Assembly: GCA_017307915.1 (NCBI GenBank)
Contig: JAFKGG010000366.1
Span: forward strand, 1-64,000
Source: Burkholderiales bacterium
GTDB taxonomy: Bacteria; Pseudomonadota; Gammaproteobacteria; Burkholderiales; Burkholderiaceae_E
Direction of reading: 5' to 3'
Length of the DNA: 64,000 bases
Shown here: piece after piece, positions 27,084-34,790 of the stretch
Layout of the letters: the number at the start of each line of letters is the position of its first letter
Position numbering within the stretch: the stretch's first letter is position 1
Program-made: the position numbers and the translations under genes
The notes under the pieces: model-generated
Told to the model about the DNA's origin: nothing
The model's database searches: none
Seen by the model: only the letters and a program-made list of their open reading frames with translations

Positions 27084-27917
27084 TCAGAACCCGGCGGGTC
27101 CGCCGCGGCGCCACCGCAATGCGTGGCGCTGCCAGCGTTCGAGCGCGGCATCGAGCGCCACCACCATCGCGGTGACGACGACGATGCCCGCATAGATGCC
27201 GACGGTGTCGCTCTGGTCCATCGCATAGCGGATCGCGTGCCCGATGCCCACCTCGGCCGCCATGAACTCGCCCACCACGGCGGCGCTGATCGCGCGCGGC
27301 CCGGCCACCTTCAGGCTGGAGAGGATCATCGGCAAGGCCGAGGGCAACAGCACTTCGCGCACCAGCAAGCGGCGGCCGGCGCCCGCGATGCGCGCCATGA
27401 CGACGAGCCGGGGATCCGTGCCGCGGATGCCGGCCACGGTGGCGAAGAAGACCAGGAAGAACACCACCGAGGCCACGAACGCGATTTTCGAGCCCAGGCC
27501 CACGCCGAACCAGAGAATGATCAGCGGCGCGAGCGCCAACTTCGGGATGCCCATCGCCGCGCCGATGAAGGGCTCGCAAGCCTTCTCCAGCCGCGGCGAC
27601 ATTCGCAGCGCGAACGCCAGCGCAAGGCCCAGCACACCCCCGATGATCAAACCGGCAGCCGATTCCCAGAGCGTCGCACCCACGTCGCGCAGAAGCGCGC
27701 CGCTATGCGCCATCTCCCAGAGGCGGGCGCCGATGGCGCGCAGATCGGCGACGACATCCGGCCCCAGCACGACGGCCAGAATCTGCCATAGCACGATGAG
27801 ACCGGCGCCGAGCAGCACCCTGCCGATGCCGATGCGCATCGCCGCCCGCTCGCGCTCGCGGCGCGCGAAGTCCAGCGGCGGCGGCGCCGTCGCGGCGGGA
27901 GCGGGGGACGCCCTCAC
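27084..27917 (-). CDS. ABC transporter permease, SsuC/TauC type (A)
   Basis: A 277-residue inner-membrane permease starting at GTG 27917, which overlaps the ATPase stop codon as GTGA. It has about six hydrophobic segments and a binding-protein-dependent transport domain with the EAA-like loop EVLLPSALPMILSSLKVAGP. The N-terminus is alanine- and proline-rich. It probably pairs with the second, different permease at 28731 as a heterodimer around the ATPase at 27914. Substrates of this class are small aromatic, sulfonated or nitrogenous compounds. Confidence 0.93.
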   Translation of the reverse strand: MRASPAPAATAPPPLDFARRERERAAMRIGIGRVLLGAGLIVLWQILAVVLGPDVVADLRAIGARLWEMAHSGALLRDVGATLWESAAGLIIGGVLGLALAFALRMSPRLEKACEPFIGAAMGIPKLALAPLIILWFGVGLGSKIAFVASVVFFLVFFATVAGIRGTDPRLVVMARIAGAGRRLLVREVLLPSALPMILSSLKVAGPRAISAAVVGEFMAAEVGIGHAIRYAMDQSDTVGIYAGIVVVTAMVVALDAALERWQRHALRWRRGGPAGF

Positions 27918-28717
27918 CGCAACTGCTCCCGGATGCGATCGAAAAGGCCCGCGAAGCCGGGAAGGGTGACCAGGCGATCGACCTCACGCGGCCTCGGCAG
28001 TTGGACCGGATGTTCAGCGATGACCCGCGCCGGCGCACGCGAGAGCACCAACACGCGATCGCCCAGCGCGATCGCCTCGGCGATGTCGTGGGTCACGAAC
28101 AGGATGGTCTTGCGCTTGAGGCTCCACAGGCGCAGCAGATCGCCGTGCAGCTGCACGCGCGTCTGCGCGTCGAGCGCGCCGAAGGGTTCGTCCATCAGAA
28201 TCATCGGCGGATCGTAGGCGAGCGTACGCACCAGCGACGCGCGCTTGCGCATGCCGCCCGAGAGTTCGTGCGGATAGTAGCGCTCGAAACCCTTGAGCCC
28301 TGCGGCCTCGATCAACTCGGCGGCTCGCGCGCGATGGGCGGCATCCAGCCGTCCCTGGGCCTTCAGGGGCAGCAGGATGTTTTCCTCCAGCCGCCGCCAC
28401 GGCAGCAGGTTGTCCTCTTGCGTGACGTAGCCGATCTGGCATTGCCATCCGGGCCGCAGCTGCTCGGTTCCCGCCTCGAGGATCGTCTGGCCGCGCAGCT
28501 TGACGCTGCCCGACGTGGGGCGGTCCACTTGCGCGATCATGTTCAGCAGCGTCGACTTGCCCGACCCCGAAGGGCCGACGATGGTCACGAATTCTCCGGC
28601 CGCAACCGCCAGCGACAACTGGTCTATGACCGCTGGCGCCGCGTCGCGGCCGGTGGGATCGTCGAACCGTTTGCCGATCTGGACCAGTTCGAGCAGGGGA
28701 AGAGTGTCGGCATTCAT
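27914..28717 (-). CDS. ABC transporter ATP-binding protein, SsuB/TauB type
   Basis: A 267-residue ATPase from ATG 28717. The open frame extends to 28753, but that would overlap the upstream permease. Walker A GPSGSGKST is at residues 48-56. The signature is LSGGMRKRASLVRTL and Walker B is MILMDEPFGALD, with the H-loop in LFVTHDIAEAIALGDRVLVL. It sits between two permease genes, 13 bp after one and overlapping the other, so the three form the membrane part of an importer with the binding protein at 29525. Confidence 0.95.
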   Translation of the reverse strand: MNADTLPLLELVQIGKRFDDPTGRDAAPAVIDQLSLAVAAGEFVTIVGPSGSGKSTLLNMIAQVDRPTSGSVKLRGQTILEAGTEQLRPGWQCQIGYVTQEDNLLPWRRLEENILLPLKAQGRLDAAHRARAAELIEAAGLKGFERYYPHELSGGMRKRASLVRTLAYDPPMILMDEPFGALDAQTRVQLHGDLLRLWSLKRKTILFVTHDIAEAIALGDRVLVLSRAPARVIAEHPVQLPRPREVDRLVTLPGFAGLFDRIREQLR

Positions 28718-28730
28718 GGAGAGGATCGCG

Positions 28731-29516
28731 TCATAGCGCCGAGTGCGTGGCATCGGCCGCGCCGGTGGTCGGTTTCCAGGCGAGCAGCCGCTGCTCGCCC
28801 CACGAGAACACGGCGTTCAGCGCAATGACGAGCATCGCGAGTGCGACGACGCCCACGAAGATGCCCGCAGGGTCGAAGTCGGTGGCCGCAGCCTGGATGC
28901 CGTAGCCCAGGCCGCGGTTGGAAGAGATCAGCTCGCCCACCACGGCGGTGCCGATCGCGTACGGCGCCGCGACCCGGAAGCTGGTGAAGATGTAAGGCAC
29001 GGCGGCAGGCCAGACGATCTCGCGAGCGATGAGGCGCTCGTCGGCGCCGTAGACACGCGCCGTGGCGATGAGCTTCTGGTCCGTCGCCCGTAGCCCGGCT
29101 GCGGTAAGGAACAAGACCATGAAGAAGACCACCGCCGCCACCAGCGCGACCTTCGACGCCAGGCCGATGCCGAACCAGATCACGAACAGCGGCGTGAGCG
29201 CCACCTTGGGAGCGCCATAGCCCGCCACGAGATAGGGCTCCAGCACGGCCTGCACCGCAGGCAGACGGCGCAGCAGGAACGGCAGTGCCATGCCCGGCAA
29301 ACCGCCGATCAGAAAGCCCAGCACGGCGGACGCGAGCGTGTAGCGGCCATGAAACCACAGGTCGCCGGAGGCCAGCGCCCGCCAGAAGCGGCTGGCGACG
29401 AGCAAGGGCGGTGGCACCCATTGCGGGCCCGTCCATCGGCTCGCGAGCTGCCAGAGCAGCAGCAGCACGATCAGCACAACGAGACGGTCGAGCGTCGTGC
29501 GCAGAGACTCTCGCAT
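28731..29516 (-). CDS. ABC transporter permease, SsuC/TauC type (B)
   Basis: A 261-residue permease with about six hydrophobic segments. The EAA-like loop is REIVWPAAVPYIFTSFRVAA, followed by PYAIGTAVVGELISSNRGLG. It differs clearly from permease A in sequence. Only 8 bp separate it from the binding-protein gene. The presence of two permeases per cassette departs from the usual single SsuC-type homodimer. Confidence 0.93.
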   Translation of the reverse strand: MRESLRTTLDRLVVLIVLLLLWQLASRWTGPQWVPPPLLVASRFWRALASGDLWFHGRYTLASAVLGFLIGGLPGMALPFLLRRLPAVQAVLEPYLVAGYGAPKVALTPLFVIWFGIGLASKVALVAAVVFFMVLFLTAAGLRATDQKLIATARVYGADERLIAREIVWPAAVPYIFTSFRVAAPYAIGTAVVGELISSNRGLGYGIQAAATDFDPAGIFVGVVALAMLVIALNAVFSWGEQRLLAWKPTTGAADATHSAL

Positions 29517-29524
29517 GCGAGGCC

Positions 29525-30520
29525 TTACTTCATCCAGCTATTGTTGTAGAGCTGCGCGAGGTTCGAGACCTTCTCCTGCTCAGTGATCAAGCCGGAAGCC
29601 ACCAGGAAATCCTGGGCCCGCACGAAACCGATCTCCTTGACCTCCGGCGTGCGCGGCGTGCTGGCCAGCGTCCCCTTGAAGGCATCCTCGAAGAGATCCG
29701 GCTCGGTCTTGTCGAAGCGCGTGCGAAGCAGCGCCATCGCCTCTTTCGGCTGCTCGTGCATGTAGGTGAGCGCCTTCTGCAGGCCGGCGAGCATCTTGCG
29801 GCACACGCTGGGTTTGGTCTGGCAGAAATCGGCGCGCGTGACGAACAGGTTGTAGGGGAAAGGATTGAGCTCGGACAGCTCGCCGGCGGGGCTGCTCACG
29901 AGCGTGACGGCGCCTTCGCGCCGCGCCATCGAAGTCCACGGCCGCGACATCGCAAAGCCGTCGACCTGGCCGGTGCGCAGCGCCTGCATCATCGCAGGCG
30001 GCTGCATCGGCGCCACCGTGAAGTCGCGCTCGGACTGCATGCCAGCCTTACGCGCGGCGTAGCGCACGTAGGCGTGCACGACGGAGTTCGGCGCGTCCAC
30101 CGCGATCTTCGCGCCCTTGAGCGCGAGCAGACGCTTTTCGGGAGGATCGGCGGGCGACAGGCGCATCTTCTCGGCATAGGCCTTGGACACCACGATCTCG
30201 ATCTGTATCTTGTCCAGGGTGTTGGCCACCGCAAGCATCGGCTGCCCGCGCGCCACGGCCCGGGTCGCAGCGGAACCCGTCGTGTTCGCGAAGTCCACGC
30301 TTCCCGCGAGCACGGCATTGGCAGCGCCCACGCCGGCGATGCTGAGAATCTTCACGTCCAGGCCTTCGTCCTTCCAGAAGCCCTTGTCGTAGGCGACATA
30401 GGCCGCGCTGAAGGTCAGCGACAAGGTCGGGATGGCCAGGGTCGTCTGCTCGACGTCGGCGCGTGCCGTCGTCGAGCAGAGCGCAAGCGCGAGCGCTGCG
30501 ATGGGGGCGAAAATGCGCAT
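29525..30520 (-). CDS. ABC transporter substrate-binding protein (NMT1/SsuA-like, 1)
   Basis: A 331-residue periplasmic protein with a signal peptide (MRIFAPIAALALALCSTTAR, cleavage near ARA-D). The NMT1/SsuA landmarks are AAYVAYDKGFWKDEGLDVKI, then GSVDFANTTGSAATRAVARG and LKGAKIAVDAPNSVVHAYVR. Two cysteines (DFCQTKPSVCRK) may form a disulfide in the periplasm. It lies between permease B and the flavin monooxygenase in the same operon. Its ligand is probably the aromatic compound that the monooxygenase hydroxylates. Confidence 0.93.
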   Translation of the reverse strand: MRIFAPIAALALALCSTTARADVEQTTLAIPTLSLTFSAAYVAYDKGFWKDEGLDVKILSIAGVGAANAVLAGSVDFANTTGSAATRAVARGQPMLAVANTLDKIQIEIVVSKAYAEKMRLSPADPPEKRLLALKGAKIAVDAPNSVVHAYVRYAARKAGMQSERDFTVAPMQPPAMMQALRTGQVDGFAMSRPWTSMARREGAVTLVSSPAGELSELNPFPYNLFVTRADFCQTKPSVCRKMLAGLQKALTYMHEQPKEAMALLRTRFDKTEPDLFEDAFKGTLASTPRTPEVKEIGFVRAQDFLVASGLITEQEKVSNLAQLYNNSWMK

Positions 30521-30545
30521 GCTTGTCTCCTTGTGTCGTTATTCA

Positions 30546-32192
30546 TCAAGTGATCGCGGTGGCGCCCGATGCCATGGGCGCCTGCGCCGGCGCGCGGCCG
30601 GCCACCGTCACGAAGATGCCGGCCGGATCCTCCGCCGGCTGCCGGCCGCGCCACGCAACGTGCCCATCCGGCCTCACCAGCACCAGCGGGAACTCATAGA
30701 CGCCCTGCGCAGCGGCCGGAAGAACACAGGTCGTAAGCGGCACGCCTTCGCGCCGCGCCGCCTGCACGAGCGGGGCGATGGACGCGCCCGCGTCGTGGAA
30801 GAGCACGAAGCCCGCACCCATCGCATCGAGACTGGAGCGGCCATCGTCCAGCAATACGTGCGGTGCGCGGCATCCCGGCCAGGTGCTGGGTTGGTACACC
30901 GCAGGCTCGTCCGGCGGCTCGGCACTGCCGTCCGGCACGATCACCGGTGAGCGGGCGTAGCGATAGCCGAGCTGGACACCGAGCGTGCTCCATTCCTTCC
31001 ATCGGGTGCGGCGGATGAGCTCGCCCGTGCGCAGGCGCAGCGCATCGGCCTGCGGCCCCTCGGCATCCAGCATCGGATCGAGCGGCAGCTCGGCATCGGC
31101 GGCACGATTGCTCGCCGCCTCGGCCACGTTGCGCACCCCGATCGGCCGGCGCTCGGCCTCGTAGCTGGCCAGCAGCGCCTCGCCGCCCCAGCCGGCATGT
31201 ACCGCGGCCAGCTTCCAACCCAGATCGACCGCATCGCCGATGCCGGTGTTCGCACCGAACCCGCCCTTGGGCCACAGCATGTGGGCCGCATCGCCCACGA
31301 GAAAGATCCGCCCTTCCCGGTAACGGCGCGCGACGACGCGGTGACCCGCCCATGGCTGCGCCCGGATGATCTCCACCTGCAGATCGTCCTTGCCGAACGC
31401 GTCGCGTACGCACGCCACCGGATCGAGCGCCTCGGCCTCGCCCGGCTTCACATAAAGCGACAGCCGCCATTCGTCGCGCCCGTTGACGGTGGACAGCGCG
31501 GATCGATGGCGGGTCGCCATGGTGAGGAACTGGCTCGCCAGGCCATGCGGCTGGCGCGCGAGCAGCTCGGGCGAGCGAAAATAGATGCCAAGGTTGTGGC
31601 CCTCGGCGAACACGCCCTCGAAGTCGATACCCAGCTCGCGGCGGATACCGCTTCGCGCGCCGTCACAGGCCGCGAGATAGTCCGCCTCGACGACGTGCGT
31701 GGCGCCGGTGGCAAGCTCGGCCACCGTCGCGCGCACCCGATCTTTCGTCTGCTCGAACGATTCGAGACGCCAGCCGTAGCGCAGCTCAACCGAAGGCAGC
31801 GAAGCCGCATGGGAGCGCAACAGCGGATCGAACCATTTCTTCGGGCACCACACCGAGGACTCCGGGCTCACGTCGGCGTGCAGCCTTCGCCCACCCTCGT
31901 TCGATTCGCGCTCGAAGCGCGCCAGCAGATGTCCGGTGATGCGCGTCACGAAGACGACGTTGCGCGGATAGTCCTGCGGAAATGCGGATTGCCGGACCTG
32001 ATCGGCGATGCCCCAGCGCCGCAGGTGCTCCATGGTGCGGGTGCTGATCGCCTCTCCGGCGGGAAACACCACGCTGCCGTCGCCTTGCTCGACGAGAAGA
32101 CAGGGCACATTGCGGTGGCCCAGCTCGCAGGCCAGCGCCAGCCCGACGGGGCCGGCTCCCACGATGAGAACGGGAATGCGCAGGGAGGCCAT
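30546..32192 (-). CDS. FAD-dependent aromatic monooxygenase (PheA/TfdB/MhpA type)
   Basis: A 548-residue single-component flavin hydroxylase that would add an ortho hydroxyl to a phenolic ring. ATG 32192 is chosen because homology starts there (LRIPVLIVGAGPVGLALACE); the frame upstream is antisense to the VOC gene. Other marks are the mid-protein DGARSGIRRELGIDFEG and the FAD ribityl motif RIFLVGDAAHMLWPKGGFGA followed by NTGIGDAVDLGWKLA. The thioredoxin-like C-terminal domain of this class ends the protein (GIFVTVAGRAPAQ). It lies 4 bp after the VOC gene, fitting hydroxylation before ring cleavage. Confidence 0.92.
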   Translation of the reverse strand: MASLRIPVLIVGAGPVGLALACELGHRNVPCLLVEQGDGSVVFPAGEAISTRTMEHLRRWGIADQVRQSAFPQDYPRNVVFVTRITGHLLARFERESNEGGRRLHADVSPESSVWCPKKWFDPLLRSHAASLPSVELRYGWRLESFEQTKDRVRATVAELATGATHVVEADYLAACDGARSGIRRELGIDFEGVFAEGHNLGIYFRSPELLARQPHGLASQFLTMATRHRSALSTVNGRDEWRLSLYVKPGEAEALDPVACVRDAFGKDDLQVEIIRAQPWAGHRVVARRYREGRIFLVGDAAHMLWPKGGFGANTGIGDAVDLGWKLAAVHAGWGGEALLASYEAERRPIGVRNVAEAASNRAADAELPLDPMLDAEGPQADALRLRTGELIRRTRWKEWSTLGVQLGYRYARSPVIVPDGSAEPPDEPAVYQPSTWPGCRAPHVLLDDGRSSLDAMGAGFVLFHDAGASIAPLVQAARREGVPLTTCVLPAAAQGVYEFPLVLVRPDGHVAWRGRQPAEDPAGIFVTVAGRAPAQAPMASGATAIT

Positions 32193-32196
32193 CGGC

Positions 32197-32826
32197 TCAG
32201 TCGATCCGCACGAGCTCGGCAAGCGGCGTGCCGTCGCGATAGCGCTGGACGTACGCATCGGCGTCGATCTCGATGCCCGACGGATTGCGCCGATAGCCTT
32301 CCGAGTTGAAGTACGCGCGATATTCCTCGACCGTCGCGAAATTGTTGGCCGAGATCTCGACGATATTGCGATCGGGGTCGCGGTAGTAGAAGCTCGTTCC
32401 CGGCCCGTGGTTGGCCGTGCGGTGCGGCCGGATGCCCAGCGCCTTGAGCCTGTCGTAGCGCGCGAAGAGATCGTCCATCGTCGGATTGCGGAACTGCATG
32501 TGATGCAGGCCCGGATCCCCGGTCGGCTCGCTACGCGTGTTCGGCACGTCGAAGATCGCGAGCACCTGCGCATAGGGATGCTCCAGGTGCAGGCGGATGA
32601 AGCAAAGGCGCAGGTCGCTTGCCCGCTCCTGCTGGCCGGACTGCGCCGCGGCGGCAGGCGCCTTGGGCACGTGCTCGTAGAACGGCGCCACGCCCAGCAT
32701 GCCCTGGTACCAGGCCTTCATATCGTCGTAGCGCGAGGTCTTGAGAACGATCTCGCTGATTCGCATCGGCGGCAGATCGAGGGTTGCGGCCATCAGGCGG
32801 TCGCGGTCGGGCAGAGTGCCGTCCAT
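32197..32826 (-). CDS. VOC-fold protein, extradiol-dioxygenase/glyoxalase-like
   Basis: A 209-residue VOC-superfamily protein with AAGGA before ATG 32826. The typical metal-site pieces are GLHHMQFRNPTMDDLFARYD (His108/His109) and FYYRDPDRNIVEIS (Glu157). The first VOC strand reads MRISEIVLKTSRYDDM, with Glu25 where type I extradiol dioxygenases have a metal-binding His. It also has an insertion near residues 55-70 rich in Ala and Gln. It could be a ring-cleaving dioxygenase with an unusual ligand set, or another VOC enzyme. Its neighbours (hydroxylase and FAH-family hydrolase) support a ring-cleavage role. Confidence 0.85.
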   Translation of the reverse strand: MDGTLPDRDRLMAATLDLPPMRISEIVLKTSRYDDMKAWYQGMLGVAPFYEHVPKAPAAAAQSGQQERASDLRLCFIRLHLEHPYAQVLAIFDVPNTRSEPTGDPGLHHMQFRNPTMDDLFARYDRLKALGIRPHRTANHGPGTSFYYRDPDRNIVEISANNFATVEEYRAYFNSEGYRRNPSGIEIDADAYVQRYRDGTPLAELVRID

Positions 32827-32838
32827 GAGTTGCGTTCC

Positions 32839-33660
32839 TTATTCGATGGGATTGACCAGCGTTCCGATGGCGTCGATCTCCACTTCCACCCGGTTACCCG
32901 CGCGCATCCACAGCGGCGGATCACGACGGGCGCCGACGCCGGCCGGTGTTCCTGTGGCGACGATGTCGCCCGGACGCAGCTGCGTGATCGTGGAGAGGTA
33001 GCTCAGGATCTGCGGCACGGGATAGATCAGAAGGCTAGTACTTGAACGCTGGACTTCCATGCCATCCAGCCGCGTGACCAGCATGCAGGCGGCGGGGTCG
33101 GGCAGCGCGTCGGCCGTGACGATCCAGGGACCGCAGGCACCGCTCGCATCGAAGTTCTTGCCGGCAGTGACCGAGTGCTTCTGGAAATCGCGCACGCTGC
33201 CGTCGTTGAAGCAGGTGTAGCCGGCCACGCAGCTCATGGCTTCATCGAGCGACAGGTTGCGTGCGGCGGCGCCGATCACTACGGCCAGCTCGCCCTCGTA
33301 ATCGAAATGGCTCGAGGCGGTGGGCATGCGAAGCGCGGCGCGCGCGCCGACCAGGCTTTCCTGCGTTCGGATGAAGATCGAAGGCTGCGGCGGCAAGTCG
33401 CGCCCCGTCTCGCCGGCGTGCGAACGGTAGTTGATGCCGACGCAGAAGATGCGAGCGCCCGGCGCGACCGGAGGCAGCCAGACCTGCGGCTCAGCCACGT
33501 CCGCGGACGCTTCCGCCAGGCGCTGCCGCGCACGCGCCTGACCGGCCGGCGCAAGCCAGTCGGCGAGATCTTGCCGCGGCCCGAGCCGCAGCCAGGCGCC
33601 CTGCGCCGAAGCGGCGAATACGCCCTCGCCCTGGGCGGAGCTGAAACAGGCGAGCCTCAT
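32839..33660 (-). CDS. Fumarylacetoacetate hydrolase (FAH) family protein
   Basis: A 273-residue FAH-family enzyme from ATG 33660, behind GAGGAG. The family hydrolyses or hydrates ring-cleavage products and acylpyruvates. The metal-binding acidic residues are visible as HFDYEGELAVVIG (Glu122, Glu124) and YTCFNDGSVRDFQ (Asp153). RIFCVGINYRSHAGETGRDL and GDIVATGTPAGVGARRDPPL complete the fold. It is the first gene of the minus operon, 12 bp before the VOC gene, and diverges from a GntR regulator. It probably acts after ring opening. Confidence 0.94.
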   Translation of the reverse strand: MRLACFSSAQGEGVFAASAQGAWLRLGPRQDLADWLAPAGQARARQRLAEASADVAEPQVWLPPVAPGARIFCVGINYRSHAGETGRDLPPQPSIFIRTQESLVGARAALRMPTASSHFDYEGELAVVIGAAARNLSLDEAMSCVAGYTCFNDGSVRDFQKHSVTAGKNFDASGACGPWIVTADALPDPAACMLVTRLDGMEVQRSSTSLLIYPVPQILSYLSTITQLRPGDIVATGTPAGVGARRDPPLWMRAGNRVEVEIDAIGTLVNPIE

Positions 33661-33712
33661 CAAAGAACTCCTCGTTGGTCCGCCGCAGCGCTTGGCGTAT
33701 GCTTCGAATGAG

Positions 33713-33743
33713 ATTGCATGCTTTTCATCATATTGCATGCAAT
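33713..33743. promoter_or_regulatory. GntR operator candidates upstream of the FAH operon
   Basis: A perfect 12-bp palindrome, ATTGCATGCAAT (33732-33743), is preceded by a 9-bp copy, ATTGCATGC (33713-33721), 19 bp earlier. Both lie in the divergent space between the FAH operon and the GntR gene and are AT-richer than their surroundings. Confidence 0.62.
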
Positions 33744-33806
33744 TGATAGCAACAAGTAGTTAATCGTTCGGGTAAACCCGCCATATTCCTAGATTTCGGG
33801 TTGAAC

Positions 33807-33814
33807 TGCATGCA
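33807..33814 (+). promoter_or_regulatory. Third TGCATGCA copy spanning the GntR start codon
   Basis: TGCATGCA (33807-33814) repeats the operator core and contains the probable GntR ATG at 33810. A possible -10, TAGATT, lies at 33790-33795, so a regulator bound here would block its own initiation. Confidence 0.45.
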
Positions 33815-34559
33815 AAGAGAAAGCGGGCAAGTGGAAAAAGTGGTGATGCAGCTGCGCCGCATGATCACCGCAGGCGAGTTCGCGCCGGGCAGCCGCATCG
33901 CTGAAATACCGGTGGCGCAACAGCTGGGGGTATCGAGGACGCCGGTGCGGCTCGCGCTTGGGCAGCTCGAGCAGGAGGGGCTCCTGATCAGCGCGCCGCG
34001 GCGGGGCTTCATGGTCCGTCAGATCACCATCACGGAGATCGTCGACGCCTTCGACGTGCGTGGCGCACTCGAGGCGCTGGCCTGTCGGCTCGTCGTGGAG
34101 AAAGGCCTGGAGGTCGCTACCCGGGTCGAGCTGGAGGAGTGCGTCGAGCTAGGCGCCGAGCTGCTGGCCAAGGGGCATTTCGTCGACGAAGACGCCAAGC
34201 GATGGTCCGACATGAATCAGCGCTTCCATCACGCCATCGTTCGCGCCGCGCGCAATGAGCCCCTGGCCCATGCGCTCGCCTACAACGCCCGCCTGCCGCT
34301 GGTGGCGCCGGGCGCCATCGCATTCAAGATGCAGAGCATGGAAGTGTCGTATCGCTACATGAGCGCGTCACAGGCCGAACACCAGGACATCCTGGAGGCG
34401 CTCAAGCGCCGGCAGGCCTCGCGCGCGGAAGCGCTGGCGCTCGAGCATGCCTACAAGAGCCGGGAGAATCTGCGCGCGAGCCTTGCCGACGCGCAAAGAA
34501 GAAGCGCTTTTCCTCAGCTCGCCGCGCGCGGCCTGGCTGAGGATCTGCACAAAGGCTGA
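33810..34559 (+). CDS. GntR-family transcriptional regulator, FCD type (1)
   Basis: A 249-residue regulator (252 if the upstream TTG at 33801 is used). The N-terminal winged helix reads VVMQLRRMITAGEFAPGSRI, then VAQQLGVSRTPVRLALGQLE. The C-terminal all-helical FCD ligand domain includes DAFDVRGALEALACRLVVEK, NQRFHHAIVRAARNEPLAHA and EHQDILEALKRRQASRAEAL. The latter two carry the usual metal-binding acidic and His residues. It diverges from the FAH/VOC/monooxygenase operon and is its likely repressor, relieved by a carboxylated pathway intermediate. Confidence 0.93.
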   Translation: MQRESGQVEKVVMQLRRMITAGEFAPGSRIAEIPVAQQLGVSRTPVRLALGQLEQEGLLISAPRRGFMVRQITITEIVDAFDVRGALEALACRLVVEKGLEVATRVELEECVELGAELLAKGHFVDEDAKRWSDMNQRFHHAIVRAARNEPLAHALAYNARLPLVAPGAIAFKMQSMEVSYRYMSASQAEHQDILEALKRRQASRAEALALEHAYKSRENLRASLADAQRRSAFPQLAARGLAEDLHKG

Positions 34560-34565
34560 CTGGCC

Positions 34566-34790
34566 TTAGATCTCGACCATTTCGAAATCCGCCTTGCCGG
34601 CGGAGCACTCCGGGCAGATCCAGTCGTCCGGCACGTCGGCCCAGCGGGTGCCGGGGGGAATGCCCTCATCCGGCCACCCGGCGGCTTCCTCGTAGAGAAA
34701 GCCGCACAGAACGCACATCCATATCTTGAAGCCCTGTTCCGTGGCGTCGGCGGGCGCCTGGCTCGCGGGCGGCGTTTCGTTCGCGCTCAT
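34566..34790 (-). CDS. Rubredoxin
   Basis: A 74-residue rubredoxin, a one-electron carrier with a single FeCys4 centre. The ligands are Cys26 and Cys29 (MCVLCGFLYEEAAGWPDEG) and Cys59 and Cys62 (DDWICPECSAGKADFE). A flexible 20-residue N-terminal extension precedes the fold. The start at 34790 overlaps the stop of the FadJ-like gene as ATGA, so translation is coupled. Rubredoxins usually serve alkane or other oxygenases, so one tied to a beta-oxidation gene is unexpected. No rubredoxin reductase or alkane hydroxylase is nearby. Confidence 0.95.
   Translation of the reverse strand: MSANETPPASQAPADATEQGFKIWMCVLCGFLYEEAAGWPDEGIPPGTRWADVPDDWICPECSAGKADFEMVEI

Noticed and set aside
32193..32573. 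N-terminal extension of the flavin monooxygenase
   Set aside because: It overlaps the VOC gene on the same strand and lacks homology. The FAD motif begins just after ATG 32192.
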